A DNA stretch of 64,000 nt, from the NCBI RefSeq assembly GCF_000801955.1, contig NZ_JSZO01000013.1:124001-188000 (forward strand), given 5' to 3'. Within the stretch, counting starts at the first letter, position 1. Each line of letters begins with the position of its first letter. Of this stretch, positions 24,734 to 35,710 are shown one piece after another. A program made the position numbers and the translations under genes. Origin of the DNA: Ralstonia sp. A12. Its GTDB lineage: Bacteria > Pseudomonadota > Gammaproteobacteria > Burkholderiales > Burkholderiaceae. The notes under the pieces are model-generated. The model had not been told where the DNA came from. It was given only the letters and a program-made list of their open reading frames with translations, and ran no database searches.

Positions 24734-25263
24734 CGCGGCAGTGTTGCCGCTGGGCGGTCCAGCGCAGTGCGGCAGGCCATCATGCCCAGCCTGATGTGCT
24801 TTTCGACCGCCTTGCGCGAAATTCCCAATCTTATCGCCACCTCGGCCTGCGGCATCTCGTGAATCTTATGCAGCACAAATACCTGCTGGCACCGCGGCGG
24901 CAGCAGGGCGATGGCTTCGGACAGGCGCTCCAGTTCGCGGCCTGCGTCGATGTTGCGATCGTGGCCGGGGGTTTCGTCGGCGGGCTCGGGCAGTGCGTCG
25001 GTGGACTCGACCCACGCGCCGCGGGCGGTTTCCACACGGTGCCGGTCGATTGCCAGGTTGACCGTCGCGCGCCGCAGGTAGGCCACGGGTGCCGCGACCG
25101 GCTGGCGCGGCGGTTCTGCGAGCAGGTTCACGCACACGTCATGGACGACATCGCGCGCAAAACCACGGTCCGCTCCAAAGCGACGGCGCAGCAGATCGAC
25201 CAGTTCGTCGTAGTGACGGACCAAGGCGGCAAGCAGGGGCGGGGTGGAGGAATCGCAGGACAC
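24730..25263 (-). CDS. fecI: FecI-like ECF sigma factor
   Basis: A protein of 177 residues. Sigma region 2 is at about 10-75 (LVRHYDELVDLLRRRFGADR, ARDVVHDVCVNLL, AYLRRATVNLAIDRHRVE) and region 4 at about 115-170 (LSEAIALLPPRCQQVFVLHK, MPQAEVAIRLGISRKAVEKH), with the helix-turn-helix intact. It belongs to the iron-starvation FecI group by neighbours: FecR-like partner overlapping by 4 bases and an STN-bearing receptor downstream. Expected target is the receptor promoter near 23841-23876; its own gene lies behind a Fur-box-like site. Confidence 0.92.
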   Translation of the reverse strand: MSCDSSTPPLLAALVRHYDELVDLLRRRFGADRGFARDVVHDVCVNLLAEPPRQPVAAPVAYLRRATVNLAIDRHRVETARGAWVESTDALPEPADETPGHDRNIDAGRELERLSEAIALLPPRCQQVFVLHKIHEMPQAEVAIRLGISRKAVEKHIRLGMMACRTALDRPAATLPR

Positions 25264-25300
25264 CGGGCGGTGATGCGGAGCGGGAAAGTGCCGAATTGTA

Positions 25301-25323
25301 AATGAGAAGTATTCTTATTATCA
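25301..25323 (-). promoter_or_regulatory. Fur-box-like operator of the fecI promoter
   Basis: A dyad of aatgagaa...ttattatca type (reading tgataataa on the minus strand, then cttctcatt), close to the Fur consensus gataatgataatcattatc and about 40 bases upstream of the fecI start. Iron-loaded Fur would silence fecIR here. The AT-rich bases stand out in GC-rich surroundings. Confidence 0.7.
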
Positions 25324-25885
25324 ATTCAACATTTGGGCGCACATTTGGGGTCAGCGTCGGCTGCGCACCACTGTGGCTGATTGTCGCAGTGCAACAACAG
25401 CCACTTTCGATTTGCTTACCCGCAAAACCGCGTAAACCCTAGCCGCGCAACGCTGGCACCACTTGTCAATCGGCCCGGATTTCTATTTGCCTGAGCACAT
25501 AACGTAATCCGAAGCGCTGTCTGGCGGTAAGATCGCGCCCGCATTCCACTCCAAACCGCGCTCCCCAACGAGCGCTTGACGTAGTGCCTGCATCGAATCC
25601 TGCCGCCCCCGATCTGTCGTCCGCTGCCTTGTGCAGTGCGGCGGCGCTCAGCCTCGTCCATGCCAGTCATGGCCGAAGTCCGCCCCACGGGCGGGGTGCG
25701 CTGGGTTCAGCTTTTCCCTGACCGGCGCCTGATGTGATCGAAGATCCGCTATTGCACCCGGGTGTTTTCGAGGTGCCGATAGCACGGTCTTTTCTCATTT
25801 CCCGCGTTTTTCTGCCTGTGGCCGCTGTCTGGGCTGCTTGGCTCCCGTGATGTTGGTAAGCATTGCCGGCGCAACTGTGCAAGAC
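25324..25885 (+). other. Intergenic region between fecI and cyoA
   Basis: About 560 bases with no convincing gene. It must contain the cyo promoter. Possible short pairing exists around catgccagtcatggc (25657-25671) but no clear terminator or riboswitch. Open frames here are short or antisense to cyoA. Confidence 0.4.
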
Positions 25886-26863
25886 ATGAAGAACACACTC
25901 GTTCCACATATGAAGCGGCTCTTGGCCGCAAGCCTCCCGCTCTTGCTGGCGGGCTGCAACCTGACGGTCCTGGACCCGAAGGGGTTGATTGCGGCTGAAG
26001 AAAAGACGCTGATCCTGGTGGCGACCGGCCTGATGTTGCTGGTGGTCATTCCTGTGATCGTGATGACGCTGGTGTTTGCGTGGAAGTACCGCGCTACCAA
26101 CACCAAGGCGCGCTACGAGCCGGACTGGTCGCACTCCAACGCCATCGAAGCGGTGGTGTGGCTGATCCCGTGCCTGATCATCGTTGTGCTGGGCTGGATC
26201 ACCTACAAGTCCACGCACGCGCTTGACCCGTACAAGCCCATCGAATCGGATGTGAAGCCGATCACCGTCGAGGCCATCTCGCTCGACTGGAAGTGGCTGT
26301 TCATCTATCCGGAACTGAAGATCGCGACGGTCAACCAGCTCGCGTTCCCGGCCAACACCCCGATCAACTTCAAGATCACGTCCGACACGGTGATGAACGC
26401 GTTCTTCATCCCGCAACTGGGCAGCCAGGTGTACGCCATGGCGGGCATGCAGACCAAGCTGCACCTGATCGCCAATGAGACCGGTGTGTTTGATGGCATG
26501 TCGTCGAACTACAGCGGCTCGGGCTTCACGGGCATGAAGTTCAAGGCCACGGCCATGACGAACGAAGAGTTCGACGCCTGGGTCAAGCAAGTTCGCACTG
26601 CGCCGCAGGTCCTGACCAAGGAAGGCTACGCAGAGCTGGCCAAGCCGAGCGAGAAGGTGCCGCCGGCAGCGTACGCCTCGGTCGACCCGGCGCTGTATCA
26701 CAGCATCCTGCACAAATACATGGGTGACTCGGACAAGGTCCTGACGCTCGATGAGGCGCTCGAAGGCGCCAACTGCACGACGGCCACGGCTGAGGCGGCA
26801 ACGCGCCCGCTGCCGGTGCAGTCCGCCCTGCCGGCGCCCAAGGGCACCGCCAAGAATTCCTAG
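25886..26863 (+). CDS. cyoA: Cytochrome bo3 ubiquinol oxidase subunit II
   Basis: A protein of 325 residues from ATG 25886 (ATG 25910 also gives a lipoprotein signal; neither has a strong ribosome site). RLLAASLPLLLAGC with Cys near residue 22 is the lipobox usual for CyoA. Two membrane helices (TLILVATGLMLLVVIPVIVM, AVVWLIPCLIIVVLGWI) precede a cupredoxin-fold periplasmic domain (VEAISLDWKWLFIYPE, PINFKITSDTVMNAFFIPQL, SSNYSGSGFTGMKFKA). The CuA-binding cysteine pair is absent, which marks a quinol rather than cytochrome c oxidase. First gene of cyoABCD. Confidence 0.95.
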   Translation: MKNTLVPHMKRLLAASLPLLLAGCNLTVLDPKGLIAAEEKTLILVATGLMLLVVIPVIVMTLVFAWKYRATNTKARYEPDWSHSNAIEAVVWLIPCLIIVVLGWITYKSTHALDPYKPIESDVKPITVEAISLDWKWLFIYPELKIATVNQLAFPANTPINFKITSDTVMNAFFIPQLGSQVYAMAGMQTKLHLIANETGVFDGMSSNYSGSGFTGMKFKATAMTNEEFDAWVKQVRTAPQVLTKEGYAELAKPSEKVPPAAYASVDPALYHSILHKYMGDSDKVLTLDEALEGANCTTATAEAATRPLPVQSALPAPKGTAKNS

Positions 26864-26872
26864 GAGTTGACG

Positions 26873-28852
26873 ATGTTTGGCAAGTTGAGTCTGGAGGCCA
26901 TTCCGCTGCACGAGCCCATCGTGGTCGTGACGGTGTCGGCCATTCTGCTGGGTGGTGCGGGCCTGTTTGGCCTGATCACCTATCTCAAGAAGTGGTCGTA
27001 CCTGTGGAACGAGTGGATCACCTCGGTCGATCACAAGAAGATCGGCGTGATGTACTGCATTCTGGCCATCGTGATGCTGCTGCGCGGCTTTGCCGACGCC
27101 ATCATGATGCGCTCGCAACTGGCGGTCGCCTCGGGCGGTGGTGCCGGCTATCTGCCGCCTGAGCACTACGACCAGATCTTCACCGCGCACGGCGTGATCA
27201 TGATCTTCTTCATGGCCATGCCGCTGATGACGGGCCTGATCAACCTGATCGTGCCGCTGCAGATTGGCGCGCGCGACGTGGCGTTCCCTTTCCTGAACAC
27301 GCTGTCGTTCTGGCTGGCCGCTGCAGGTGTGGTGCTGATCAACGTGTCGCTGGGCGTTGGCGAATTCGCCAAGACCGGCTGGCTGGCGTACCCGCCGCTG
27401 TCGGAGCTGGCCTACAGCCCGGGCGTGGGGGTCGACTACTACATCTGGGCCCTGCAGATATCCGGGTTAGGCACGTTGCTGACCGGCGTGAACTTCGTCG
27501 CGACCATCTTCAAGATGCGCGCGCCGGGCATGACGCTGATGCGCATGCCGATCTTCACCTGGACCGCCCTGTGCGCCAACATCCTGATCGTCGCTGCCTT
27601 CCCGGTGCTGACCGTGGCGCTGGCGCTGCTGGGTGCTGACCGTTACCTGGACATGCACTTCTTCACGAACGATGGCGGCGGTAACGCCATGCTGTACGTG
27701 AACCTGATCTGGATCTGGGGCCACCCCGAGGTGTACATCCTGATCCTGCCGGCCTTCGGCATGTTCTCGGAAATCGTCGCCACGTTCTCGCGCAAGAAGC
27801 TGTTCGGCTACACGTCGATGGTGTACGCAACGGCCGGTATTACCGTGCTGTCGTTCCTGGTGTGGCTGCACCACTTCTTCACCATGGGCTCGGGCGCGAA
27901 CGTCAACGCGTTCTTCGGTATCGCCACGATGATCATCTCGATCCCGACGGGCGTGAAGATCTTCAACTGGCTGTTCACGATGTACCGCGGCCGCGTTGAG
28001 ATCAACTCGATGATGCTGTGGACGATCGGCTTCATGATCACCTTCACCATCGGTGGCATGACCGGCGTGCTGCTGGCTGTGCCGGGCGCCGACTTCCTGC
28101 TGCATAACAGCCTGTTCCTGATCGCTCACTTCCACAACACCATCATCGGTGGCGTGGTGTTCGGTTACCTGGCCGGTATCACGTACTGGTTCCCGAAGGC
28201 CTTCGGCTTCAAGCTGGACGAGAAGTGGGGTAAGCGCGCTTTCTGGTGCTGGTTCGTGGGCTTCTACACCGCCTTCATGCCGCTGTACGTGCTGGGCTTC
28301 ATGGGCATGACACGTCGTCTGAACCATACCGACAATCCGGCATGGCAGCCGTGGCTGTACGTTGCCGTGGTTGGCGCTGCGATCATCGCCTGCGGTATCG
28401 CTTCGCAACTGATCCAGATCTTCGTCAGCATCCGCAACCGTCACGCGCTGGCTGACCTGACGGGTGACCCGTGGGGCGGCCGTACGCTGGAGTGGGCGAC
28501 GTCGTCGCCGCCGGCGCACTACAACTTCGCCCGCGTGCCGGTCATCCGTGACGTCGATGCCTTTGCCGACATGAAGGCCCGCGGTGAAGTGCTGACGCAG
28601 GTCGCGCCGAGCTACGAGAAGATCCACATGCCGAAGAACACCGGCGCCGGCTTCTTCATCGGCATGTTCTCGATCGTGATGGGCTTTGCGCTGATCTGGC
28701 ACATCTGGTGGATGGCCGTGCTGGGTCTGGTCGGCATGATCGGCAGCTTCATCCTCCGCAGCAACAACGACGACATCGATTACTACGTGCCTGCTCAAGA
28801 GGTTCACGAGACCGAGTCGGCCTACTTCCAACGTATCGGTTCGCAGGCTTAA
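26873..28852 (+). CDS. cyoB: Cytochrome bo3 ubiquinol oxidase subunit I
   Basis: A protein of 659 residues from ATG 26873, with ggag 6 bases upstream (a TTG 6 bases earlier is less likely). It is the heme-copper catalytic subunit that reduces O2 to water and pumps protons. Visible motifs: [11 protein letters not shown] (low-spin heme His), [16 protein letters not shown] (CuB His and the cross-linked Tyr), [12 protein letters not shown] (two CuB His), [14 protein letters not shown] (heme His pair). About 15 membrane segments; length matches CyoB (about 660). Gap from cyoA 9 bases, to cyoC 3 bases. Confidence 0.97.
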   Translation: MFGKLSLEAIPLHEPIVVVTVSAILLGGAGLFGLITYLKKWSYLWNEWITSVDHKKIGVMYCILAIVMLLRGFADAIMMRSQLAVASGGGAGYLPPEHYDQIFTAHGVIMIFFMAMPLMTGLINLIVPLQIGARDVAFPFLNTLSFWLAAAGVVLINVSLGVGEFAKTGWLAYPPLSELAYSPGVGVDYYIWALQISGLGTLLTGVNFVATIFKMRAPGMTLMRMPIFTWTALCANILIVAAFPVLTVALALLGADRYLDMHFFTNDGGGNAMLYVNLIWIWGHPEVYILILPAFGMFSEIVATFSRKKLFGYTSMVYATAGITVLSFLVWLHHFFTMGSGANVNAFFGIATMIISIPTGVKIFNWLFTMYRGRVEINSMMLWTIGFMITFTIGGMTGVLLAVPGADFLLHNSLFLIAHFHNTIIGGVVFGYLAGITYWFPKAFGFKLDEKWGKRAFWCWFVGFYTAFMPLYVLGFMGMTRRLNHTDNPAWQPWLYVAVVGAAIIACGIASQLIQIFVSIRNRHALADLTGDPWGGRTLEWATSSPPAHYNFARVPVIRDVDAFADMKARGEVLTQVAPSYEKIHMPKNTGAGFFIGMFSIVMGFALIWHIWWMAVLGLVGMIGSFILRSNNDDIDYYVPAQEVHETESAYFQRIGSQA

Positions 28853-28855
28853 ACC

Positions 28856-29497
28856 ATGGCTTCCAATGTTCTAGACGGTCACGCCGCGCACGGTCACGCG
28901 CACGGCCACGACCACGCGCATGACCATGCGCACCACCACGACGCCGCAGACACCAAGGTCTTCGGCTTCTGGGTGTACCTGATGAGCGACCTGATCATCT
29001 TCGCGTCGCTGTTCGCTACGTTCTGCGTGCTGCGCGGTGCGACGGCGGGCGGCCCGACGGGCAAGGAGCTTTTCGATCTGTCGTACGTGGCAATCGAAAC
29101 CGGCATCCTGCTGGTGTCGTCGATCACCTACGGCATGGTGATGATCAGCCTGCAGAACGGCCGCAAGGACCACGTGATGCTGTGGCTGGGCATCACCTTG
29201 CTGCTGGGCGCCGCGTTCGTCGGCATGGAAATCAACGAGTTCCACCACCTGATCGCTGAGGGCGCAGGCCCGAGCCGCAGCGCGTTCCTGTCGTCGTTCT
29301 TCCTGCTGGTCGGCACTCACGGCCTGCACGTGGCAAGCGGCATGCTGTGGATCATCGTCATGATGTGGCAGATCGGCCGCAAAGGCCTGACCCCGACCCA
29401 ATCGACCCGCCTGTCGTGCCTGAGCCTGTTCTGGCACTTCTTGGACGTGGTGTGGATCGGCGTGTTCACCGTCGTGTATCTGCTGGGAGCGATGTAA
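28856..29497 (+). CDS. cyoC: Cytochrome bo3 ubiquinol oxidase subunit III
   Basis: A protein of 213 residues with five membrane helices ([75 protein letters not shown]-type, [20 protein letters not shown]). Glu in EINEFHHL and [13 protein letters not shown] are family hallmarks. Residues 9-31 are very rich in histidine ([20 protein letters not shown]), an extension E. coli CyoC lacks. Overlaps the cyoD start by one base. Supports stability of subunit I. Confidence 0.95.
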   Translation: MASNVLDGHAAHGHAHGHDHAHDHAHHHDAADTKVFGFWVYLMSDLIIFASLFATFCVLRGATAGGPTGKELFDLSYVAIETGILLVSSITYGMVMISLQNGRKDHVMLWLGITLLLGAAFVGMEINEFHHLIAEGAGPSRSAFLSSFFLLVGTHGLHVASGMLWIIVMMWQIGRKGLTPTQSTRLSCLSLFWHFLDVVWIGVFTVVYLLGAM

Positions 29498-29865
29498 TGG
29501 AACAGACCAACGTTTCGACGGGCATTGCCCACGGTGACGCCCACGGCCATGCAGCCGGCGGCGCCGGTCATGCCACCATCAAGGGTTACCTGATCGGCTT
29601 CGTGCTGGCGGTAATCCTGACGGCCATCCCGTTCAAGATGGTGATGGACGGCGGCTACTCGCACGGCACCGTGCTGGTGACGGTGATGGCGCTGGCGGTT
29701 GTGCAGATCGTCGTGCACCTGATCTATTTCCTGCACTTGGACGGCTCGTCCGCCCAGCGCTGGAACGTGATGGCATTCCTGTTCACGCTGTTGATTCTGG
29801 CGATCGTCGTTGTCGGCTCGCTGTGGGTCATGCATAACATGAACGCCAACATGATGACGATGTAA
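29497..29865 (+). CDS. cyoD: Cytochrome bo3 ubiquinol oxidase subunit IV
   Basis: A protein of 122 residues with three membrane helices (YLIGFVLAVILTAIPFKMV, TVLVTVMALAVVQIVVHLIY, AFLFTLLILAIVVVGSLWVM) and the CyoD pattern HLIYFLHLD. Its N-terminus is also rich in His and Gly (AHGDAHGHAAGGAGHA). ATG overlaps the cyoC stop (atgtaatgg). Needed for assembly of the oxidase. Last gene of the operon: no cyoE follows; a terminator lies 27 bases on. Confidence 0.94.
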   Translation: MEQTNVSTGIAHGDAHGHAAGGAGHATIKGYLIGFVLAVILTAIPFKMVMDGGYSHGTVLVTVMALAVVQIVVHLIYFLHLDGSSAQRWNVMAFLFTLLILAIVVVGSLWVMHNMNANMMTM

Positions 29866-29891
29866 CGAGGCTTGGCCTCCGGCTGCATCGG

Positions 29892-29921
29892 AAGGGCGCC
29901 CCATGCGGGCGCCTTTTCTTT
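29892..29921 (+). terminator. Terminator of cyoABCD
   Basis: GC-rich hairpin agggcgcc-ccatgcg-ggcgcc followed by ttttctttt. Confidence 0.8.
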
Positions 29922-30012
29922 TGTCCGCAGGGCCCGCGCGGGCTTTGCCGTGTCCCGGCTTTGTTAAACTCGCCGGGTTCCCCAATTCTGCGTTTTCCCC
30001 CGCTTCTACGCC

Positions 30013-31680
<1,668 letters not shown>

Positions 31681-31716
31681 GCGAGGACATGCGGGTCTTT
31701 CGGCCCGCGTTTTCGT

Positions 31717-31950
31717 TTACGGTGACCGATCCGCCTCCACTGGCGGCGGCGCGTCGAGGTTGTTGTCGAACTCGACGCGCTTGTGCGAGCCGTCACAGAA
31801 CGGCTTGTTCAGCGAGTGCCCGCAGCGGCACAGCCATGCCTGGTCGCCTTCGACTGGCAACTCACGCCCGCCCTGGGTGACGATGCAAAAGCTGCCTTTG
31901 ATGTGATACGGCCCGTTGTTGCGGGCCGTGATGATGACTTCGTCGGCCAT
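31717..31950 (-). CDS. CDGSH iron-sulfur domain protein
   Basis: A protein of 77 residues. The motif WLCRCGHSLNKPFCDGSHKR carries Cys-x-Cys, then Cys and His of CDGSH, the ligands of a [2Fe-2S] cluster. N-terminal beta part IITARNNGPYHIKGSFCIV matches small bacterial CDGSH proteins. Cytoplasmic. The role in this family is usually iron or redox handling; no specific partner is known. It may be cotranscribed with the deacylase gene that ends 25 bases upstream on the same strand. Confidence 0.9.
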   Translation of the reverse strand: MADEVIITARNNGPYHIKGSFCIVTQGGRELPVEGDQAWLCRCGHSLNKPFCDGSHKRVEFDNNLDAPPPVEADRSP

Positions 31951-31975
31951 GATGGCCTCCGTCAGTGCAGCAGAC

Positions 31976-32464
31976 TCAGAATAGGATGCCCTGCATCCGA
32001 TAGGCGAAGTGCGCGGTCTTCGCGTCGCGCATCAATGCCATGAACTGATCCATGTCCATGTGCACGACGTTCTCGTGATCGCCGGCTTCAAAGTAGACAT
32101 CGCGATGGGTCATCAGGCTGCTGTCGAGATACGTCGGCATGCCGTAGGCCATGCCCACTGGCGGCACGGCGCCCGCGTCGCAGTCCTTGAAGACTTCGCG
32201 CAGCTCCGATTCATCGGCCAGCGTCAGGTCATCGCGCCCCGAGGCCTTTTGCAATTCCGATAGATGCAGGTGGTATGTCGACGGCAGCACGGCCGCGACA
32301 TAGCCGAGCTTGTCTTCGAGCAAGAGCGTCTTGGCCAGACGATCACCCGGGACATGCGCGGACTGCGCGGTTTCCGTGCTGGTGTGGGTATGCGGATGGC
32401 GAATCACCTCGTACAGGCAGCCCTTGCTGCGCAGGCAGCCGTCGAGGGTGCTGGAGATCGACAT
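31976..32464 (-). CDS. YbaK/ProX-type aminoacyl-tRNA deacylase domain protein
   Basis: A protein of 162 residues. LYEVIRHPHTHTSTETAQSA is the typical opening of the YbaK/EbsC fold. LAKTLLLEDKLGYVAAVLPS (with the catalytic-type Lys), then DESELREVFKDCDAGAVPPV with GMAYGMPTYLDSSL, fits the INS/YbaK family, which hydrolyses mischarged tRNA in trans. Which mischarged pair it acts on cannot be said. No fused proline-tRNA synthetase. Same strand and close to the CDGSH gene. Confidence 0.85.
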   Translation of the reverse strand: MSISSTLDGCLRSKGCLYEVIRHPHTHTSTETAQSAHVPGDRLAKTLLLEDKLGYVAAVLPSTYHLHLSELQKASGRDDLTLADESELREVFKDCDAGAVPPVGMAYGMPTYLDSSLMTHRDVYFEAGDHENVVHMDMDQFMALMRDAKTAHFAYRMQGILF

Positions 32465-32567
32465 GGCGTCCTCCCGTGTGCTGTGCGGCCGGCGGCGGGA
32501 TTGCAGGGGCCGCTACGTCAGCATAGGTCGGTTTGCAATTTACGCAGGTGTTGGCACGCACAAAAGC

Positions 32568-32595
32568 AACGGGCCGCTCGTGTGAGCGGCCCGTT
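32568..32595. terminator. Bidirectional terminator
   Basis: Stem acgggccgctc / gagcggcccgt with loop gtgt, T-rich on both flanks. It ends the exported-protein gene on the minus strand. Confidence 0.85.
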
Positions 32596-32620
32596 TGCCT
32601 GTTTGGTTGATCAGCTGGTC

Positions 32621-32932
32621 TTAGCGATCCCAACCGCGGTGCCAGCCGTTGTCGTGGCGCCATTCGCGCTCACGCCACTCGTGACGGCGCCATTCACGTT
32701 CACGCCACTCGTCGCGGCCGCGGTAGTAGCCACCACCGTAGATTACCGGTGCGGGCGCGTAGTAGACCGGCGCCGGGCGATAGACCGGGGGCGGTGCATA
32801 GACAGGCGCCGGGGCCACGTACACCGGCGCAGGTACGCCGATCGCCACGCCGACATCCACATGTGCCAGCGCCGCCGTCGAGGCGCACAGCGCGGCGCCA
32901 CCCAGAACGAATGCGAGCAGTGTGCGTTTCAT
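32621..32932 (-). CDS. Small exported protein with proline/tyrosine and Arg/Trp repeats
   Basis: A protein of 103 residues. Signal MKRTLLAFVLGGAALCASTAALA; mature part has two low-complexity blocks: PAPVYVAPAPVYAPPPVYRP (about 35-60) and a charged block with repeated EWRE/HEWR units up to WHRGWDR. Such PxPVY and W/R-rich periplasmic proteins are common in Burkholderiales and have no known function. Single gene: terminator 25 bases after the stop. Confidence 0.75.
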   Translation of the reverse strand: MKRTLLAFVLGGAALCASTAALAHVDVGVAIGVPAPVYVAPAPVYAPPPVYRPAPVYYAPAPVIYGGGYYRGRDEWREREWRRHEWREREWRHDNGWHRGWDR

Positions 32933-33066
32933 GATGCTTCTCCTTGCGGTTGCGAGGCCGGGGGGGCGAGGTTGCCGCGTGGCTTCGTGTATCAGGTTGT
33001 TGAGGTCATTCTATGAACCGCAAGCCGGATCAGGTGATACGCAATTCCTACGGATGTAACGGAAAG

Positions 33067-33101
33067 TAAAACGCCCCACCGGCAAAAGCCTTGTGGGGCG
33101 T
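33067..33101 (-). terminator. Terminator of opgGH
   Basis: Stem acgccccac / gtggggcgt with a 13-base loop. Read on the minus strand it is followed by tttta. It lies 30 bases past the opgH stop. Confidence 0.85.
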
Positions 33102-33130
33102 GGGTTTCAGGCGGCGCCTGTTTTGCGTGC

Positions 33131-35710
33131 CTAGGCTTGCCAGGCAGCGCGGTGTTCCGATGACGACCACACCGCCAGGTGCAGTGCCGACAGCGAGAAC
33201 GGATCGGACAGCAACACCAGCTTCTGCTTGCCCGTGAGCTTGTCGGGGCCAACTTCCAGCGCGTGACGCACGGTGGCCTCGCGCACAGCGAGCAGACGAC
33301 GGTCGTGCGGGAAGCGCGTGGTGCCAACCGCGCACATCAGCGCGTTGGTGACCGGGTCGACCACGGCCTGACGGAAGTCAGGTGTGGGCGGCGCATTGCG
33401 CAGATGCTTGCGCGTGGCGCGCAGTTCGCGCGGCGGGCGCACTTCCTCGGGGATCATGAACAGGTGCAGGCGGCGCATGCGTCGGCCCAGGCTCACACGG
33501 CTCGAGAACACCGACAGCGGAATCGACACGATCAGCGCACCGACCACCGGCGAGAGCCACCACAGGAAGCTCGGGTTCAGCCAATACACGATCGCGGCCC
33601 AGACGATGCCGATCACGGTGTGCAGGCCGTGGCGGCGCACGGCGTCGCCCCAATGCGTCTGCGCATCTTCACGCGGCGGCGATTTCCAATGCACCTTCCA
33701 GCCCAGGAACGCCGCCGTCACGAAACGCGTGTGGAACAGCATGCGCACCGGTGCGGCCAGTACCGAGAACGCCGCTTCAATCGCCATCGACAGCGCCAGG
33801 TGGAGGGCACCACCAAACCGCTTCGGCCCCTGCGCCCACAGCACGAGCACGCTCAGGATCTTCGGCAGAAACAGCACGGTGGCGGTGGCCGAGAACAGTG
33901 CCGCGGCCTTTTCCGGATGCCACTCCGGCCAGATCGGGAAGAGCTGGCGCGGCTGCGTGAAGTACTCCGGCGCGATCAGCGTGTGCTTGGCCAGCAGCGC
34001 TGTCGACAGGATCAGGAACAGGAACCACAGCGGCGCCGACAGATAGGCCATCACCCCGGTGATGAACACCGCGCGGTGCACACGGTGGAAGCCCGGCGCG
34101 CCGAACAGGCGGAAGTTCATCAGGTTGCCATGGCACCAGCGGCGGTCGCGGCCCAGCTCGTCGAGCAGGTTGGGCGGCATCTCTTCATAGCTGCCATCCA
34201 GGTCGTAGGCGATCCACACGGCCCAGCCGGCGCGGCGCATGAGCGCGGCTTCGACAAAGTCGTGCGACATGATCTCGCCCGAGAGCGAGCCCTTGCCCGG
34301 GATCGGTGCGAGCGCGCAATGCTTGATGAACGGATCCAGCCGGATGATGGCGTTGTGGCCCCAGTAGTGCGATTCGCCCAGCTGCCAGTAGTGCAGGCCG
34401 GCGGTGAACAGTGGCCCATACACGCGCGTGGCGAACTGCTGGATGCGTGCGTACAGCGTGTCGCGGCCTGCAGCGCGTGGCGCGGTTTGGATGATGCCGG
34501 CGGAAGGTGCGCCTTCCATCAACTGCACCAGACGCGTCAGGCAATCGCCGCTCATCACGCTGTCGGCGTCGAGCACGATCATGTAGCGGTACTTGCCGCC
34601 CCAGCGCCGGCAGAAATCGTCGATGTTGCCGCTCTTGCGCTTCACGCGGTGGCGGCGCCAGCGGTAGAAGATGCGGCCGAAGCCATCGAGTGCGCGGCAT
34701 AGGTGGAGCCACGCATCGGCTTCTGCGGTGCGCAGGTCCGGGTCACCGGAGTCCGACAGCACGAAGAAGTCGAAGTGCTCCAGGTGCCCCGTGCGCTGCA
34801 ACGATTCATACGTCGCGCGCAGCCCCGCGAACACGCGCTGCACATCTTCATTGCAGATCGGCATGACGATGGCGGTGCGCGCATCGTCCGGGATCACGGC
34901 ATCCGGCGCGGCGCGGCGCGAGATGACGAAGCGATCCCCATGGAAGGCCAGCAGCAAGAAGCCGGTGATGGCCGTCCAGAAGCCCGCCGACACCCAGCAG
35001 AACAGCACCGCAAACAGCACGATGATGATGGCTTCGAGCCAGTCGTGACCGTGATACGGCAGCACCGTGCTCATCGCCCAGGTTGCGGCGATGGTCTGCG
35101 CGATCATTAGCGCCAGCAGCGTCAAGCGGCGGCGTGCACCGACAAAACGCCAGATGCCTTTCGGGTCGGGCGAGTCGGGCTTTTCGTAGGGCACGGGCGC
35201 CTTGCCGCCGTGCTGCCAGCGGTGGATGGCGTTGCGCATGCGCCAGATCGGCCCGAGCACCCACGGCCACGGCACCATCGAGCGCCGGGCGGGCGTGGGG
35301 CCAGTGTCCAGGTGAATGCGGCCTTCGCTGTCGTGCGCAAGCGGCGGCGCCGGTTCGGCCGCGGGCTCGACCGATGCTGCATCGGCGCGCGTGGCGCCGT
35401 AGGCAGCGTCTAGGCGCGACCCCACTGATGCATAGGCCGGTGCGCTACCTTCCAGCGACATCGTCTGTGCCGGGTCGAGCTTGGCCAGCGCGTGATGCAG
35501 CTTGGCGAGCGCTGCTGCATCGTCGTCACCCGCGACAATGCCGGCGTCGCGCACCAGTGCAGCACGCGTCGTGGCGGCCAGCGGAAGCGCTTCAAGATAG
35601 CGATCGGCCACGGATTGCGCGGTGGCCGGGTCGGCGGAAGTGGCAGCGCCTGCAGCGCCGCCATTCTGGGCTGACGTCACGTTCAGCCCGGAGGTAGCAG
35701 GTAGCTCCAC
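33131..35710 (-). CDS. opgH: Glucan biosynthesis glucosyltransferase OpgH
   Basis: A protein of 859 residues, close to E. coli MdoH (847). Start is a GTG at 35710, inside the opgG coding end (28-base overlap). N-terminal 170 soluble residues, two membrane helices ([39 protein letters not shown]), then a GT2 family catalytic domain with [35 protein letters not shown] and [12 protein letters not shown] (the Q/R-x-x-R-W-type motif), followed by several helices. It polymerises UDP-glucose to the beta-1,2 backbone of osmoregulated periplasmic glucans in the inner membrane. Confidence 0.96.
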   Translation of the reverse strand: MELPATSGLNVTSAQNGGAAGAATSADPATAQSVADRYLEALPLAATTRAALVRDAGIVAGDDDAAALAKLHHALAKLDPAQTMSLEGSAPAYASVGSRLDAAYGATRADAASVEPAAEPAPPLAHDSEGRIHLDTGPTPARRSMVPWPWVLGPIWRMRNAIHRWQHGGKAPVPYEKPDSPDPKGIWRFVGARRRLTLLALMIAQTIAATWAMSTVLPYHGHDWLEAIIIVLFAVLFCWVSAGFWTAITGFLLLAFHGDRFVISRRAAPDAVIPDDARTAIVMPICNEDVQRVFAGLRATYESLQRTGHLEHFDFFVLSDSGDPDLRTAEADAWLHLCRALDGFGRIFYRWRRHRVKRKSGNIDDFCRRWGGKYRYMIVLDADSVMSGDCLTRLVQLMEGAPSAGIIQTAPRAAGRDTLYARIQQFATRVYGPLFTAGLHYWQLGESHYWGHNAIIRLDPFIKHCALAPIPGKGSLSGEIMSHDFVEAALMRRAGWAVWIAYDLDGSYEEMPPNLLDELGRDRRWCHGNLMNFRLFGAPGFHRVHRAVFITGVMAYLSAPLWFLFLILSTALLAKHTLIAPEYFTQPRQLFPIWPEWHPEKAAALFSATATVLFLPKILSVLVLWAQGPKRFGGALHLALSMAIEAAFSVLAAPVRMLFHTRFVTAAFLGWKVHWKSPPREDAQTHWGDAVRRHGLHTVIGIVWAAIVYWLNPSFLWWLSPVVGALIVSIPLSVFSSRVSLGRRMRRLHLFMIPEEVRPPRELRATRKHLRNAPPTPDFRQAVVDPVTNALMCAVGTTRFPHDRRLLAVREATVRHALEVGPDKLTGKQKLVLLSDPFSLSALHLAVWSSSEHRAAWQA

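Noticed and set aside
25667-27190. Long antisense frame over cyoA
   Set aside because: Same reason; it covers a strong gene and has no family features.
27467-28831. Long open frame antisense to cyoB
   Set aside because: It is the usual GC-rich mirror of a highly expressed gene: low hydrophobicity, His/Arg/Gln-rich translation and no ribosome site.
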